Assembly: GCA_964420045.1 (NCBI GenBank) | Contig: CAYQPQ010000021.1 | Location: forward strand, 1 to 17,998 | DNA: 17,998 nucleotides | Source: GCA-016699975 sp964420045 | GTDB taxonomy: Bacteria > Patescibacteriota > Minisyncoccia > Moranbacterales > UBA1568 | Reading direction: 5' to 3' | In this document: piece by piece, positions 1-6,704 of the stretch | How the letters are laid out: every line of letters begins with the position of its first letter | Position numbering within the stretch: position 1 is the stretch's first letter | Notes under the pieces: model-generated | The model's database searches: none | What the model was told of the DNA's origin: nothing | The model's input: the letters and a program-made list of their open reading frames with translations, nothing else | Made by a program: the position numbers and the translations under genes

Positions 1-35
1 TTCTCACCAAGCGGCGCGACATTCACCTTTTTCAT
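1..35 (-). CDS. groES: GroES (Cpn10) co-chaperonin, first 11 codons only
   Basis: The minus strand opens with ATG at position 35 and reads MKKVNVAPLGE before leaving the window. The PLGE/PLGD turn a few residues after the start is typical of GroES, as in the family pattern of a short beta strand, then PLxDRVLV. The stronger support is the upstream region: a CIRCE operator lying across a near-consensus sigma70 promoter, an arrangement classically placed before groESL or hrcA-dnaK. GroES forms the heptameric lid of the GroEL folding chamber in the cytoplasm, so groEL would be expected next, outside the window. No good Shine-Dalgarno precedes the ATG. With only 11 residues visible, identity rests mainly on the CIRCE context; another heat-shock gene is possible. 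Confidence 0.68.
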   Translation of the reverse strand, partial: MKKVNVAPLGE

Positions 36-70
36 AGGTATATTCAGATTAACGGATTATCACTCTCTTC

Positions 71-99
71 ATTTTAAGAAAGCGATTGGCACTTGTCAA
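71..99 (-). promoter_or_regulatory. sigma70-type promoter of groES
   Basis: On the minus strand a perfect -35 TTGACA (94-99) is followed by a 17-bp spacer and -10 TAAAAT (71-76). The -35 box spans most of the CIRCE spacer. The predicted transcription start is near position 64, giving a leader of about 30 nt before the groES ATG at 35. Confidence 0.85.
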
Positions 100-112
100 G
101 GAAGAGTGCTAA
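86..112 (-). promoter_or_regulatory. CIRCE element (HrcA operator)
   Basis: On the minus strand the sequence reads TTAGCACTC, 9 nt, AAGTGCCAA. The CIRCE consensus is TTAGCACTC-N9-GAGTGCTAA, so one half-site is perfect, the other has two differences, and the spacer is exactly 9. HrcA binds CIRCE to repress chaperonin genes until heat shock. Here it covers the -35 box of the promoter that fires into groES, so bound HrcA would exclude RNA polymerase. Confidence 0.9.
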
Positions 113-152
113 AAGCATGCCCTACCCTCTTGCAATGGAATACACCCGCAAC

Positions 153-1328
153 CTACAACGAAACGCTCACATCTTGTTCCATTCCAGCGCGAAGAATGCG
201 AAGTGTTGCGACATCCCCTTGACTGAGCCTCCCTATGGCGACCGAAAGCGGATTGTCGAGATTAATCTCCTGTCCATTCACCGCGATGACAATGTCGCCA
301 ACGCGAAGCCCTGCTTTTTCGGCGGGCGACCCGGAGAGAATGGCGAGCCCTTGGCGCCCGGAAGGTGTCGTGAGCAGTGCGCCGCGATCCCGACTGATTG
401 AATTTGCTATCGCATACGCCTTCGTAATGGAGATGTACGAAACGCCAAGATGCGGCCGACTGGAAAGCGTTCCGCGCACCTGCCGCTCAAGCGACGCCTT
501 TACGGCGCTCCCCGGAAGCAGAAACGTCTCGAACTCGCCATTGCTCGGCGCATTGCCCACGATACCCACGAGATCGCCCTGATAATCAATCGCCGGACCG
601 CCGAGATAGGGAGCAATCGTCGCCGCATCAACCGCATACACGCCCTCCCATCGCTCCGACGAAGCGACTGCTCCTCCGGCAATATTGAATGTCTTGTCCG
701 TATTGCCCACCAGTCCAGTCGAATAACGATTGCGATATTCCTCGGACGTGTTGGCGATCAAAATAAGCTTCTTTCCCGCTCGGATGCCGTCCGGATCCGC
801 AAATGAAATAGAGGGCAAATTAGAGGCGGCGATCGACAGATACGAAAGTCCAGTCAGAGAATCAGTTGCGACAAGCGTTGCCGGATAGCTCGTCCCATTG
901 TAAAGGAACACCGTATACGAAGCGTTCTCGAGAAGCGCTGTGTGGAATGTCGCAATGAGACCGTCGTTCGTCACCAAAACGCCGCTCCCTTGGAGTGTCC
1001 CGAGATTTTTCGGCGCTTCCTCTCCAACTTTGGCAATCTCCGTATCACCCCCTCGTCGAACCGAGAGAATATTCACCACCGACGGAGACGCCGAAAGCGC
1101 GATAGTTTCCACTGAATCATCCTCTCGGATCATCACCTGCTCCGTCTTATTGATAATCACGGTATTCTCCGCCGCTTTCTGAAATATCCCCCACCGAGAA
1201 AGAAGGCTGTCCGCGGCGATTTTCGGAAGAAGCACGCGATCGGCAACAATGCCAGCAAACCCGCCAACCACGGCCATGCACGAAACAAGAAACCCATACC
1301 ACGCGCACTTCTTTGCAAATACGTTCAT
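153..1328 (-). CDS. HtrA/DegP-like membrane-anchored protein with PDZ domain, catalytic triad lost (pseudoprotease)
   Basis: 391 aa from the ATG at 1328; the frame stays open further upstream, but that extension lies inside the preceding membrane-protein gene in another frame and has no protein character. Residues about 8-30 form one N-terminal membrane anchor. Residues about 75-285 follow the trypsin-like S1C fold of HtrA (GSGVLVTNDG at 114-123, GGPAID at 243-248), and 290-391 form a PDZ domain (HLGVSY, then SPAEKAGLRVGDIV). The catalytic residues are not kept. At the His site the text is IATFHT (T130, with a His one residue early at 129), the Asp of the usual TDLA motif is Gly160, and the Ser of GNSGGP is Leu242. 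It is the second gene of a likely operon, 50 nt after a membrane protein, and lies just upstream of CIRCE-groES. It may bind or chaperone envelope proteins rather than cut them; that role is inference. Confidence 0.88.
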   Translation of the reverse strand: MNVFAKKCAWYGFLVSCMAVVGGFAGIVADRVLLPKIAADSLLSRWGIFQKAAENTVIINKTEQVMIREDDSVETIALSASPSVVNILSVRRGGDTEIAKVGEEAPKNLGTLQGSGVLVTNDGLIATFHTALLENASYTVFLYNGTSYPATLVATDSLTGLSYLSIAASNLPSISFADPDGIRAGKKLILIANTSEEYRNRYSTGLVGNTDKTFNIAGGAVASSERWEGVYAVDAATIAPYLGGPAIDYQGDLVGIVGNAPSNGEFETFLLPGSAVKASLERQVRGTLSSRPHLGVSYISITKAYAIANSISRDRGALLTTPSGRQGLAILSGSPAEKAGLRVGDIVIAVNGQEINLDNPLSVAIGRLSQGDVATLRILRAGMEQDVSVSL

Positions 1329-1378
1329 ACGACAAGATTCAAAGAGAAGTCCTTTCGGACACGCCACAATTATACCAC

Positions 1379-2122
1379 TTATACCACCTGCAACCACTGA
1401 GCGCTCGAGAGCACTATCGCTGTCAAGAAAAGAATGAGTAGCACATGAACCGCCAGCCGCATTTTCGATATTCCGCCCGTCGTCTCCGCCTGAATACTCT
1501 CCCATATCGGAGAGGTAAACATAAGCATAAGCACGCCAGTTGTCAAGTACCCAAACGGCCAAAACGTCCCGATCCAAGCAAGTTGTGCAGCAAAAAATCC
1601 AAGAAGAAGTGAGTACAGCATCGCCTTCTCCCGCTCGGCACGGAACGAACGCGGGAGAATGGAGAGTCCCACCAAAAACGCCGAAAGTCCGCATGAAAGC
1701 ATGAGCATGTATTCCGTAAATCGCTGGAAGTTTAGGAATAACCCCGAAAAAACGCTGAAAAGAAAAAACAGCGTCGTCATCGCCACGAGAGAAAGCATAC
1801 TCTGCGCCGTGAGATCGCCGTCATACTGCCGCAACCGATAGATCCCAAGCGCCGCCACATAGAAAACAAGCGAACTCAGAAGAATAAAGATATGTTTCTC
1901 GCGAGGAGAGCTCACAAAAAACAAGAGAAACACCGTCGAAAACGAAAAGAGCGTCGGCACAATCGCCGAACTCGCCGACCCGCCAAACCGCCACGAGAGA
2001 CGAAACGCTCCTCCGAGAAAAAGGAGTGCGAGTATCAAAAACCATTCCGGAAACATCGCCACCAATTCCAATGATCCGAAAAAGAAAATCGCAAACAGCA
2101 ACAAAGACGCATGAAACAGCAT
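1379..2122 (-). CDS. multi-pass inner-membrane protein of unknown function
   Basis: 247 aa, almost entirely hydrophobic, with about seven or eight membrane segments (roughly residues 3-20, 26-40, 53-70, 78-94, 107-128, 136-152, 168-185, 192-204, 224-241) separated by short basic loops such as PREK and RAEREK. I see no catalytic motif and do not recognise a family; small polytopic proteins like this are common in Patescibacteria. The chosen ATG at 2122 is preceded on the minus strand by a G6 run about 4 nt upstream that could act as a Shine-Dalgarno. It ends 50 nt before the HtrA-like gene on the same strand with no terminator between, so the two are probably cotranscribed and may act together at the membrane. 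Confidence 0.8.
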   Translation of the reverse strand: MLFHASLLLFAIFFFGSLELVAMFPEWFLILALLFLGGAFRLSWRFGGSASSAIVPTLFSFSTVFLLFFVSSPREKHIFILLSSLVFYVAALGIYRLRQYDGDLTAQSMLSLVAMTTLFFLFSVFSGLFLNFQRFTEYMLMLSCGLSAFLVGLSILPRSFRAEREKAMLYSLLLGFFAAQLAWIGTFWPFGYLTTGVLMLMFTSPIWESIQAETTGGISKMRLAVHVLLILFLTAIVLSSAQWLQVV

Positions 2123-2173
2123 AGACCCCCCGAAAAAATTCCCCGCCTGTCTTCCTCATCCTACTCTTTCCCC

Positions 2174-2185
2174 GCATCCGGATGC
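2174..2185. promoter_or_regulatory. 12-bp perfect palindrome upstream of the membrane-protein/HtrA-like operon
   Basis: GCATCCGGATGC is perfectly self-complementary and lies about 50 nt before the ATG at 2122, downstream of the purC-purE terminator. It falls between a weak minus-strand TTGCAT and TAGGAT pair 18 nt apart, which are the best promoter boxes I can find here. It may be an operator, but a lone 12-mer palindrome is modest evidence. Confidence 0.3.
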
Positions 2186-2230
2186 AAGCAGATCACGAAA
2201 GAAAACATTGCGACAAAAAAATTTACCATC

Positions 2231-2296
2231 AGTAAAGAAAAGAAAAAACGGTGTCCACACAACTATTGCAGACACCGCCCCCTATCCACTGATAGG
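2231..2296 (-). terminator. Rho-independent terminator of purC-purE, preceded by a second hairpin
   Basis: On the minus strand, directly after the stop codon, a small hairpin (arms CCTATC/GATAGG, 4-nt loop, 2281-2296) is followed by a 7-bp perfect stem CGGTGTC/GACACCG (2249-2277, 15-nt loop). The transcript then runs into TTTTTTCTTTTCTTT (down to about 2234). Hairpin plus U-tract is a standard intrinsic terminator and isolates purC-purE from the next operon. Confidence 0.85.
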
Positions 2297-2301
2297 AAAT
2301 A

Positions 2302-3606
2302 TTACTCGTCGAACGACTCAATACTGCATTGTCGCACCATAGAGGCAATCGGGTTTTTCTGCGCCAGAATGTTCAAAGCAGACAGAAAAGCATTGCCAGG
2401 CGAAAGCACTGTGGTAAGCGGGACATTACTTGGCAAAGCCAGGCTACTCCAGACATCATGAGGCTGACTTTTAACCGTAAGCGGAACCGCAATGACCGGC
2501 CAACTCGTCCGAGCAGCAAGCATCGGTCCCAAGCTGTTACTCATGCCAACCATCGCAAGTATAACCCCTCCCTCGGGATATTCAGCGAGAACCCTCTCAA
2601 GAACACAGAGACTCCGCATGGGAGACTTATGGCCAGAGGCCACGACATCGAGAACCGTCACACCAGGAATACCAGGAAAGTCGAAAGCATCATCTTTGTC
2701 TGATCCTCGCCACAAAACAATCGCCTGTCTCGGAACATAGAACCGCTCAACCAGCTTGGCAACGAACTCATACGCCCCTTTAATCTCATCCATGCCGGCA
2801 TTCTGACGGAAGAGCTCTTTGGAAATTTCTCGCCAATCATGAGTCCGAAGGCGCCAGCTGTCATTGTCGATAACATCGGCCACACACAGCTTGCCATCCC
2901 GAGTCACGCCAAGCTCAATTTTGAAATCAATGAGTCGGCAACCCTGTTGCTGTGCCCAAGCATTCTCAAGAATCAAGAATGTCTTCCGAGCAATCTCCTC
3001 GATCCTTTCGATAGACACCCCTTGCGGCAAAACGGCAGCCCGGGTGATTTCCACTCCCAAAGAAGCGGTTGACTCCCACCCAGGAATCTTCGGATGACAC
3101 AACTTCCAAATAGAATCCTCTGGATTCTCAATGAAGGGATCCTCAACATATCTCCCGGTTAGAGCATCCTTCGGCATCTGAGCTAGCACCAAGCCATCTA
3201 GTCCAAGCAATTTCCCGCCAGTCGTCTTGAGAAAAATCTCGAACACCAACCGATGGAAACGATATGGCGTGACACCTGCCTCTTTTTGAAAGCTCGGGTA
3301 GCGTTTCAGATAACTCCCAACTGCATAGCGTCGCATCACAACCTCAAGCGGAATCATATTGCACCAATCCGCCAGGAACTCCGTATCCGAAAGCTGGCGA
3401 TCATAGGCAACAGGAATACCGCCCGCTTTCAAGAGCTCAAAAACCCGACAAGTGGTTGTTGTGGCTGCCACCGCCTTCCCATCAAGAATCCGAGTCTCAT
3501 CAGAATTGTCGTTCTTGGTAAGATCACTCTTGCTACGAACAATGATCTGCCGATCATCATCCCCATAGGTGTAGAGTTCTTTAGTCTTGCCTTCGCCTAC
3601 TAACAT
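2302..3606 (-). CDS. purC-purE: Bifunctional SAICAR synthetase (PurC) / class II AIR carboxylase (PurE) fusion
   Basis: 434 aa. Residues 1-290 are SAICAR synthetase, which condenses CAIR with aspartate using ATP: EGKTK at 5-9 (N-terminal strand), MIPLEVVMRRYAVGSY at 84-99, DFKIELG at 227-233 and the signature DVIDNDSWRL at 244-253. Residues 294-434 are a PurE domain of the class II (animal PAICS) type: SGHKSP at 324-329, SNSLGP at 356-361, HDVWSSLALPS at 383-393 and TVLSP at 399-403. Class II enzymes carboxylate AIR directly with CO2, so PurK would not be needed. The two domains do consecutive steps of purine synthesis. An AGGAGAGG Shine-Dalgarno (3611-3618) lies 4 nt before the ATG. It forms its own unit, with a candidate promoter and a terminator and no other pur gene in the window. 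Bacterial PurC and PurE are usually separate; the fusion resembles metazoan PAICS. Confidence 0.93.
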   Translation of the reverse strand: MLVGEGKTKELYTYGDDDRQIIVRSKSDLTKNDNSDETRILDGKAVAATTTTCRVFELLKAGGIPVAYDRQLSDTEFLADWCNMIPLEVVMRRYAVGSYLKRYPSFQKEAGVTPYRFHRLVFEIFLKTTGGKLLGLDGLVLAQMPKDALTGRYVEDPFIENPEDSIWKLCHPKIPGWESTASLGVEITRAAVLPQGVSIERIEEIARKTFLILENAWAQQQGCRLIDFKIELGVTRDGKLCVADVIDNDSWRLRTHDWREISKELFRQNAGMDEIKGAYEFVAKLVERFYVPRQAIVLWRGSDKDDAFDFPGIPGVTVLDVVASGHKSPMRSLCVLERVLAEYPEGGVILAMVGMSNSLGPMLAARTSWPVIAVPLTVKSQPHDVWSSLALPSNVPLTTVLSPGNAFLSALNILAQKNPIASMVRQCSIESFDE

Positions 3607-3691
3607 GGAACCTCTCCTCGCACTTCAATCTTTGGAAATTCATGGAATAAACTGCAGATGCAGTCCTAGAGATATTCGCCGTATTCGATGG

Positions 3692-3726
3692 TTAACAACA
3701 CCTCCTTCGTTCAGTCGAGTTGTTAA
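3692..3726 (-). promoter_or_regulatory. Inverted repeat enclosing a strong Shine-Dalgarno in the purC-purE leader
   Basis: Perfect 8-bp arms TTAACAAC/GTTGTTAA are separated by 19 nt. Read on the minus strand, the loop carries AAGGAGGT (3700-3707), a near-perfect anti-SD complement, about 90 nt upstream of the purC-purE ATG and not needed by it. An 11-codon reading frame (GTG or TTG start, TAG stop) follows immediately, but its spacing from the SD is too short to be ideal. It may be a leader-peptide or translation-linked control element. A second short inverted repeat, ACTGCA-GA-TGCAGT, lies at 3651-3664. Confidence 0.4.
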
Positions 3727-3764
3727 AGAGAGAACCCCCAAAGGAACCAAAACCTTCAAAGGGA

Positions 3765-3793
3765 ATGAAAGCAGAAGTGTTGAGCACTGTCAA
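3765..3793 (-). promoter_or_regulatory. Candidate promoter of purC-purE
   Basis: Minus-strand TTGACA (3788-3793), 17-bp spacer, TTTCAT (3765-3770). The -35 is perfect and the -10 matches 4 of 6. An inverted repeat GTTGA-N6-TCAAC (3779-3794) overlaps the -35 box and could be a repressor site. The leader would be about 150 nt long. Confidence 0.5.
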
Positions 3794-3829
3794 CTCGGGA
3801 CTTCTTTATGTGACAAAAATAATTCCATT

Positions 3830-4504
3830 TTATCGACCAGTATGCCGCCCATATGCCTCCCCAACAAACCTCCTCACCCACACAATCGGGGCGACATGCG
3901 GATATCGGGCAAGCGCTTTGAGAGCAACATACACACTGATCACCAAGACAGCATCCCAGATACCGGAAGCGCGGCGAATGGCGAACGCATGAATCATGCC
4001 GAACACGAAAACCGCATACACAATCCTATGAAGCGTCACCCATTTTCTCTTGAGCAGGCGAAGAGAAATCGCATTGGACGTCAGCAAAAGTGGGAGTGTC
4101 AGAATATATGACACCACTCCGAAGAGTAAGACCGGCTCAATGCGAAGTGGCGAAGCAAGGTACGTCGCAAACGAAAGCGGGAACCACAGCGGATCCGTCA
4201 GATACCCGATACCGTGCACCGTCGCCAGATACGCAAAGAGAATACCAAGCTCCCGGCGCATGCCCAGCGACAGTTGAAAAATCGAGATCGGGAAAATTCT
4301 TGCAAGCGGACTCACGAAGAGAATGAGGACGAGAAGATTTCTCGACCACTCACCAAAGCTGTTGCGCAGTTCGGGGAAAAACAACCCAAAGAGACTCGCA
4401 TGCGCGATCAACAAGAGAGCGATCTTTATCTCTCGATAATACCGCCGCACAAGTTTCGTCACACCCTCATGCGCCCAAAAAAACGGGCAAAGCAACAGAT
4501 CCAT
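3830..4504 (-). CDS. Ferric-reductase-like transmembrane protein (MsrQ/YedZ-like haem membrane subunit)
   Basis: 224 aa with about six membrane helices (residues about 27-43, 57-75, 86-102, 124-142, 158-176, 185-198). The pattern fits the ferric-reductase-like transmembrane domain: RRELG at 83-87 leads the helix with His97, then TSNAISLRLLKRKW with His159 (TLHR) and His172 in the next helix, the spacing expected of b-haem ligands. In MsrPQ systems such a subunit passes electrons from the quinone pool or a flavin to a periplasmic methionine-sulfoxide reductase. No msrP partner is visible here, so the electron acceptor is unknown. The start at 4504 has no clear Shine-Dalgarno; a GTG at codon 15 is an alternative. 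It is preceded by a repeat-rich gap and followed by the purC-purE promoter region, so it is probably monocistronic. Confidence 0.82.
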   Translation of the reverse strand: MDLLLCPFFWAHEGVTKLVRRYYREIKIALLLIAHASLFGLFFPELRNSFGEWSRNLLVLILFVSPLARIFPISIFQLSLGMRRELGILFAYLATVHGIGYLTDPLWFPLSFATYLASPLRIEPVLLFGVVSYILTLPLLLTSNAISLRLLKRKWVTLHRIVYAVFVFGMIHAFAIRRASGIWDAVLVISVYVALKALARYPHVAPIVWVRRFVGEAYGRHTGR

Positions 4505-4581
4505 AGCATTTCTCGAAAGATTATCGAAACAACCGAAAGAATAGTACGCACATATCCCAACAAATTTTCACCATTCCCACC

Positions 4582-4870
4582 GTCATTCCGAGCCACGCCA
4601 GCTGGCGGGGAAAAATCTCAAACCACAAAAAAGCTACCGTGTCTTTTAAGAGCCTATTGAAAATAAAAAAGATTCAAGCCGAAGAGAGTCCACCGAGCTT
4701 TTCCGGGAAAAATTCTTTTTTGCGGCTTTCGTACGAAGTGCAAGACAAGCAAAAAAAGAATTTCTTTCGGAAAAGCGATTTTTAACAAGCTCTAAGATTT
4801 CGCAAACCGTAGTTGGAGATTCCTCCACTTCGCGCCTTCTCCGCCAGTTGGCGGATCCAGTCGGAATGAC
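4582..4870. repeat. Composite palindromic (MITE-like/dispersed) repeat element, 289 bp
   Basis: This fills most of the 383-bp gene-free stretch between the MsrQ-like and glycosyltransferase genes. The ends are inverted copies of GTCATTCCGA (4582-4591) and TCGGAATGAC (4861-4870). Inside each end lies a palindromic core: GCCAGCTGGC at 4597-4606 and CCGCCAGTTGGCGG at 4841-4854. Next come inverted AATCTC/GAGATT motifs. The centre is a long imperfect hairpin with arms of 27 and 28 nt (4697-4723 and 4749-4776, both beginning or ending with the GCTTTTCCG/CGGAAAAGC motif) and a 25-nt loop holding TTCGTACGAA. Nested symmetry without a transposase suggests a non-autonomous mobile repeat. Positions 4505-4581 and 4871-4887 hold nothing else that I recognise. 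Confidence 0.75.
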
Positions 4871-4887
4871 AGAGAGAGAAAAACCCG

Positions 4888-6588
4888 CTATTTTTTCCGC
4901 ACTTTTTCCGTCACCCAGAACTCGCCGAAGTACTTGCCGAAGAGGAGTCGCGTCTGCGAATCAAGCGCCGGAAACGCGGAGAGAAACGCCACAAACGGCG
5001 ACAGTATCCACTGAAACAGCATGAAGAAATGCTTCGACCAGTGATACTTCGCCGGTCGCGGAGGAAGTGAAAATATGGAAAGCGGCACCGATACCACCAT
5101 GCCAAGCATCGCGAGCGTCATAAGGCGCTGCGTAATGAGCGGCAAGTTGTGCGCCAAGACACTCTCGCGGAATGCGACCCCGCCCAAAACAAGCGGCAGC
5201 CACCCCAGAAACGCCAAAATAAACGAGGTCGTCGCCCACGAATAATGTCCCTCAAGCATCTCGAATGAGATGCGAAACTTCTTGAAGAAAGAAATATGTC
5301 GGTCGGGCCAGAGCGCACGCATCGTCACAGGAAAGTTTTCAATACCATACGCCCATCGACGATTCTGTTTGTACAAATTCACCACGGTTTTCCAATACGT
5401 ATCCGAGAGAACCGCGTCGAGCGAAACCGGCAAGTGAATCGGACACACTTCGTAGTCGCCATGAAAATACGCAAGACACTTCCAATAGATATTGGAGTCC
5501 TCGCTAATCATATTGACCAGCCAAAAATCCACCTTGACCAGCGTGTCAAACGGCTCGCTGTGTGACGAGAATGTCACCATCTGCCGGCGCGTGCTCTGAA
5601 ACAAGTGCCAAAACGACGACCCCGTCACCGCCAATCGCACAAATGCATTCGTATCCCAAATCGTATTGTGATACACCGGCATCGGCTGATACGCGCGCTG
5701 AAGTCGCTTCGGATTCGTCACATAGGCATACGTAAGCGCCGCGAAATATTCAGGATGCGCAATGCTGTCGCAGTCGAAATTCGAAAAGACCACGCGCGTA
5801 TAGTCAATACTCCGCGCATCAAGATACTTCTGCAACTCTTTCGCCGCAAATTTCGCATTCGACGCCTTGCATTTCATTTCTCCCTCCGCCACCACATGCG
5901 TCGTCACCAAGAAATCGCGGAATACGCCGTCGAATTTCTTCTTGAGATACTCAACTTTCGCGAGGCGATGCGATTCCTCTTCGCGTTCCTCGGTCGCCAA
6001 AAGCACAATCATCTGCTCTTTGGGGAAGTTCGCTTCGGCGAGCGCACGAATCGACGGCTCGATAATATCCGCGTCCTCTCCTGCCGTCGGAAGAAGCACC
6101 ACGTGAATCACGCTTCGCCAATCCATGATATCGTGTCCGGAGGCGACGAGCTGCCTCGCTTCGGCGATCGTCTCTTTCGTCCGTCGAATCTCCGCACTCA
6201 TCGCGCGCCGATGACGAAGCGAGAAAATCGAAAGGTGCGAACGCGCATCTCGAAGATTTGAAAGGCGCGATTCCAATTCGCAAACAAACGCCGAAGGGTC
6301 AAGACTTTTCTGACACCGCTCCCACCAATCTATCCGTTTGGACCGCACCAGTCGAAAGTGCGCCCGCGTCGAGTAAAACGAAATGAACACAATGCGATAG
6401 AGCCAGTAGAGATCAAAGAGAATGATAATCACTGCCGCCCAGAGCGGCAAAAAAAACGAGATGGCAAACATCCCAAGGAGCGTCCCCCACGACAAAAGCC
6501 CGGGCACCATCTCGAGCGCCCGCTGAACTCGCCGCTTCTCCGGATCCTTCGTCTTCGGATCGGGAAATGAAAAACCGATTTCATCCAT
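4888..6588 (-). CDS. Membrane-bound family 2 glycosyltransferase (cellulose-synthase-like)
   Basis: 566 aa from the ATG at 6588. Two membrane helices lie at about residues 30-72. The catalytic domain at about 155-430 shows the GT-A hallmarks: HVVLLPTAGED at 162-172, the metal-binding DCD at 272-274, the ED pair at 363-364 (MISEDSNIYW) and QNRRW at 408-412, equivalent to the QxxRW motif of processive beta-glycosyltransferases. C-terminal helices follow at about 450-480, 490-506 and 522-545. It probably transfers sugars from nucleotide-sugar donors to a surface polysaccharide or glycolipid; substrate unknown. A longer start at 6642 would add 18 hydrophobic residues, but that ATG sits inside the upstream gene's terminator hairpin and ahead of the predicted promoter, so 6588 is preferred. 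No synthesis partners such as exporters flank it. Confidence 0.9.
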   Translation of the reverse strand: MDEIGFSFPDPKTKDPEKRRVQRALEMVPGLLSWGTLLGMFAISFFLPLWAAVIIILFDLYWLYRIVFISFYSTRAHFRLVRSKRIDWWERCQKSLDPSAFVCELESRLSNLRDARSHLSIFSLRHRRAMSAEIRRTKETIAEARQLVASGHDIMDWRSVIHVVLLPTAGEDADIIEPSIRALAEANFPKEQMIVLLATEEREEESHRLAKVEYLKKKFDGVFRDFLVTTHVVAEGEMKCKASNAKFAAKELQKYLDARSIDYTRVVFSNFDCDSIAHPEYFAALTYAYVTNPKRLQRAYQPMPVYHNTIWDTNAFVRLAVTGSSFWHLFQSTRRQMVTFSSHSEPFDTLVKVDFWLVNMISEDSNIYWKCLAYFHGDYEVCPIHLPVSLDAVLSDTYWKTVVNLYKQNRRWAYGIENFPVTMRALWPDRHISFFKKFRISFEMLEGHYSWATTSFILAFLGWLPLVLGGVAFRESVLAHNLPLITQRLMTLAMLGMVVSVPLSIFSLPPRPAKYHWSKHFFMLFQWILSPFVAFLSAFPALDSQTRLLFGKYFGEFWVTEKVRKK

Positions 6589-6600
6589 AAATATAGCCAA

Positions 6601-6629
6601 ATAATACCCTATTTGAAGGAAAAAGACAA
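6601..6629 (-). promoter_or_regulatory. Promoter of the glycosyltransferase gene
   Basis: Minus-strand TTGTCT (6624-6629), 17-bp spacer, TATTAT (6601-6606). The -10 ends 12 nt before the ATG at 6588, so the transcript would have a leader of only about 5 nt. The -35 lies in the U-tract of the preceding terminator. This placement decides the start codon. Confidence 0.6.
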
Positions 6630-6664
6630 GAAAAAGCCGCATTCAAAATCAATTGAATTGCGGC
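6619..6664 (-). terminator. Rho-independent terminator of the 114-aa gene
   Basis: On the minus strand, arms GCCGCA-TTCAA and TTGAA-TGCGGC pair almost perfectly (one bulged A) around a 6-nt loop (6636-6664). They are followed by TTTTTCTTGTCTTTTTCC. It begins 41 nt after the stop of the gene at 6705-7049. Confidence 0.85.
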
Positions 6665-6704
6665 ATCGGACATTGAGAACGTTGTCTTGCTACGAAAGCA
6701 ACAC

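Noticed and set aside
1329..1694. N-terminal extension of the HtrA-like frame up to 1694
   Set aside because: It overlaps the preceding membrane-protein gene in another frame and lacks protein-like composition; the membrane anchor after the ATG at 1328 makes a natural N-terminus.
3607..3829. Purine riboswitch in the purC-purE leader
   Set aside because: The conserved purine-aptamer loop sequences are not present; only simple inverted repeats and an orphan SD are visible.
4646..4828. 60-aa minus-strand frame in the gap between the MsrQ-like and GT2 genes
   Set aside because: It lies entirely inside the palindromic repeat and is explained by it; no ribosome site or conserved character.
5605..6261. 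218-aa Arg/His-rich plus-strand frame opposite the glycosyltransferase
   Set aside because: Extreme Arg/His composition is typical of a shadow frame; the minus strand has the GT2 motifs.
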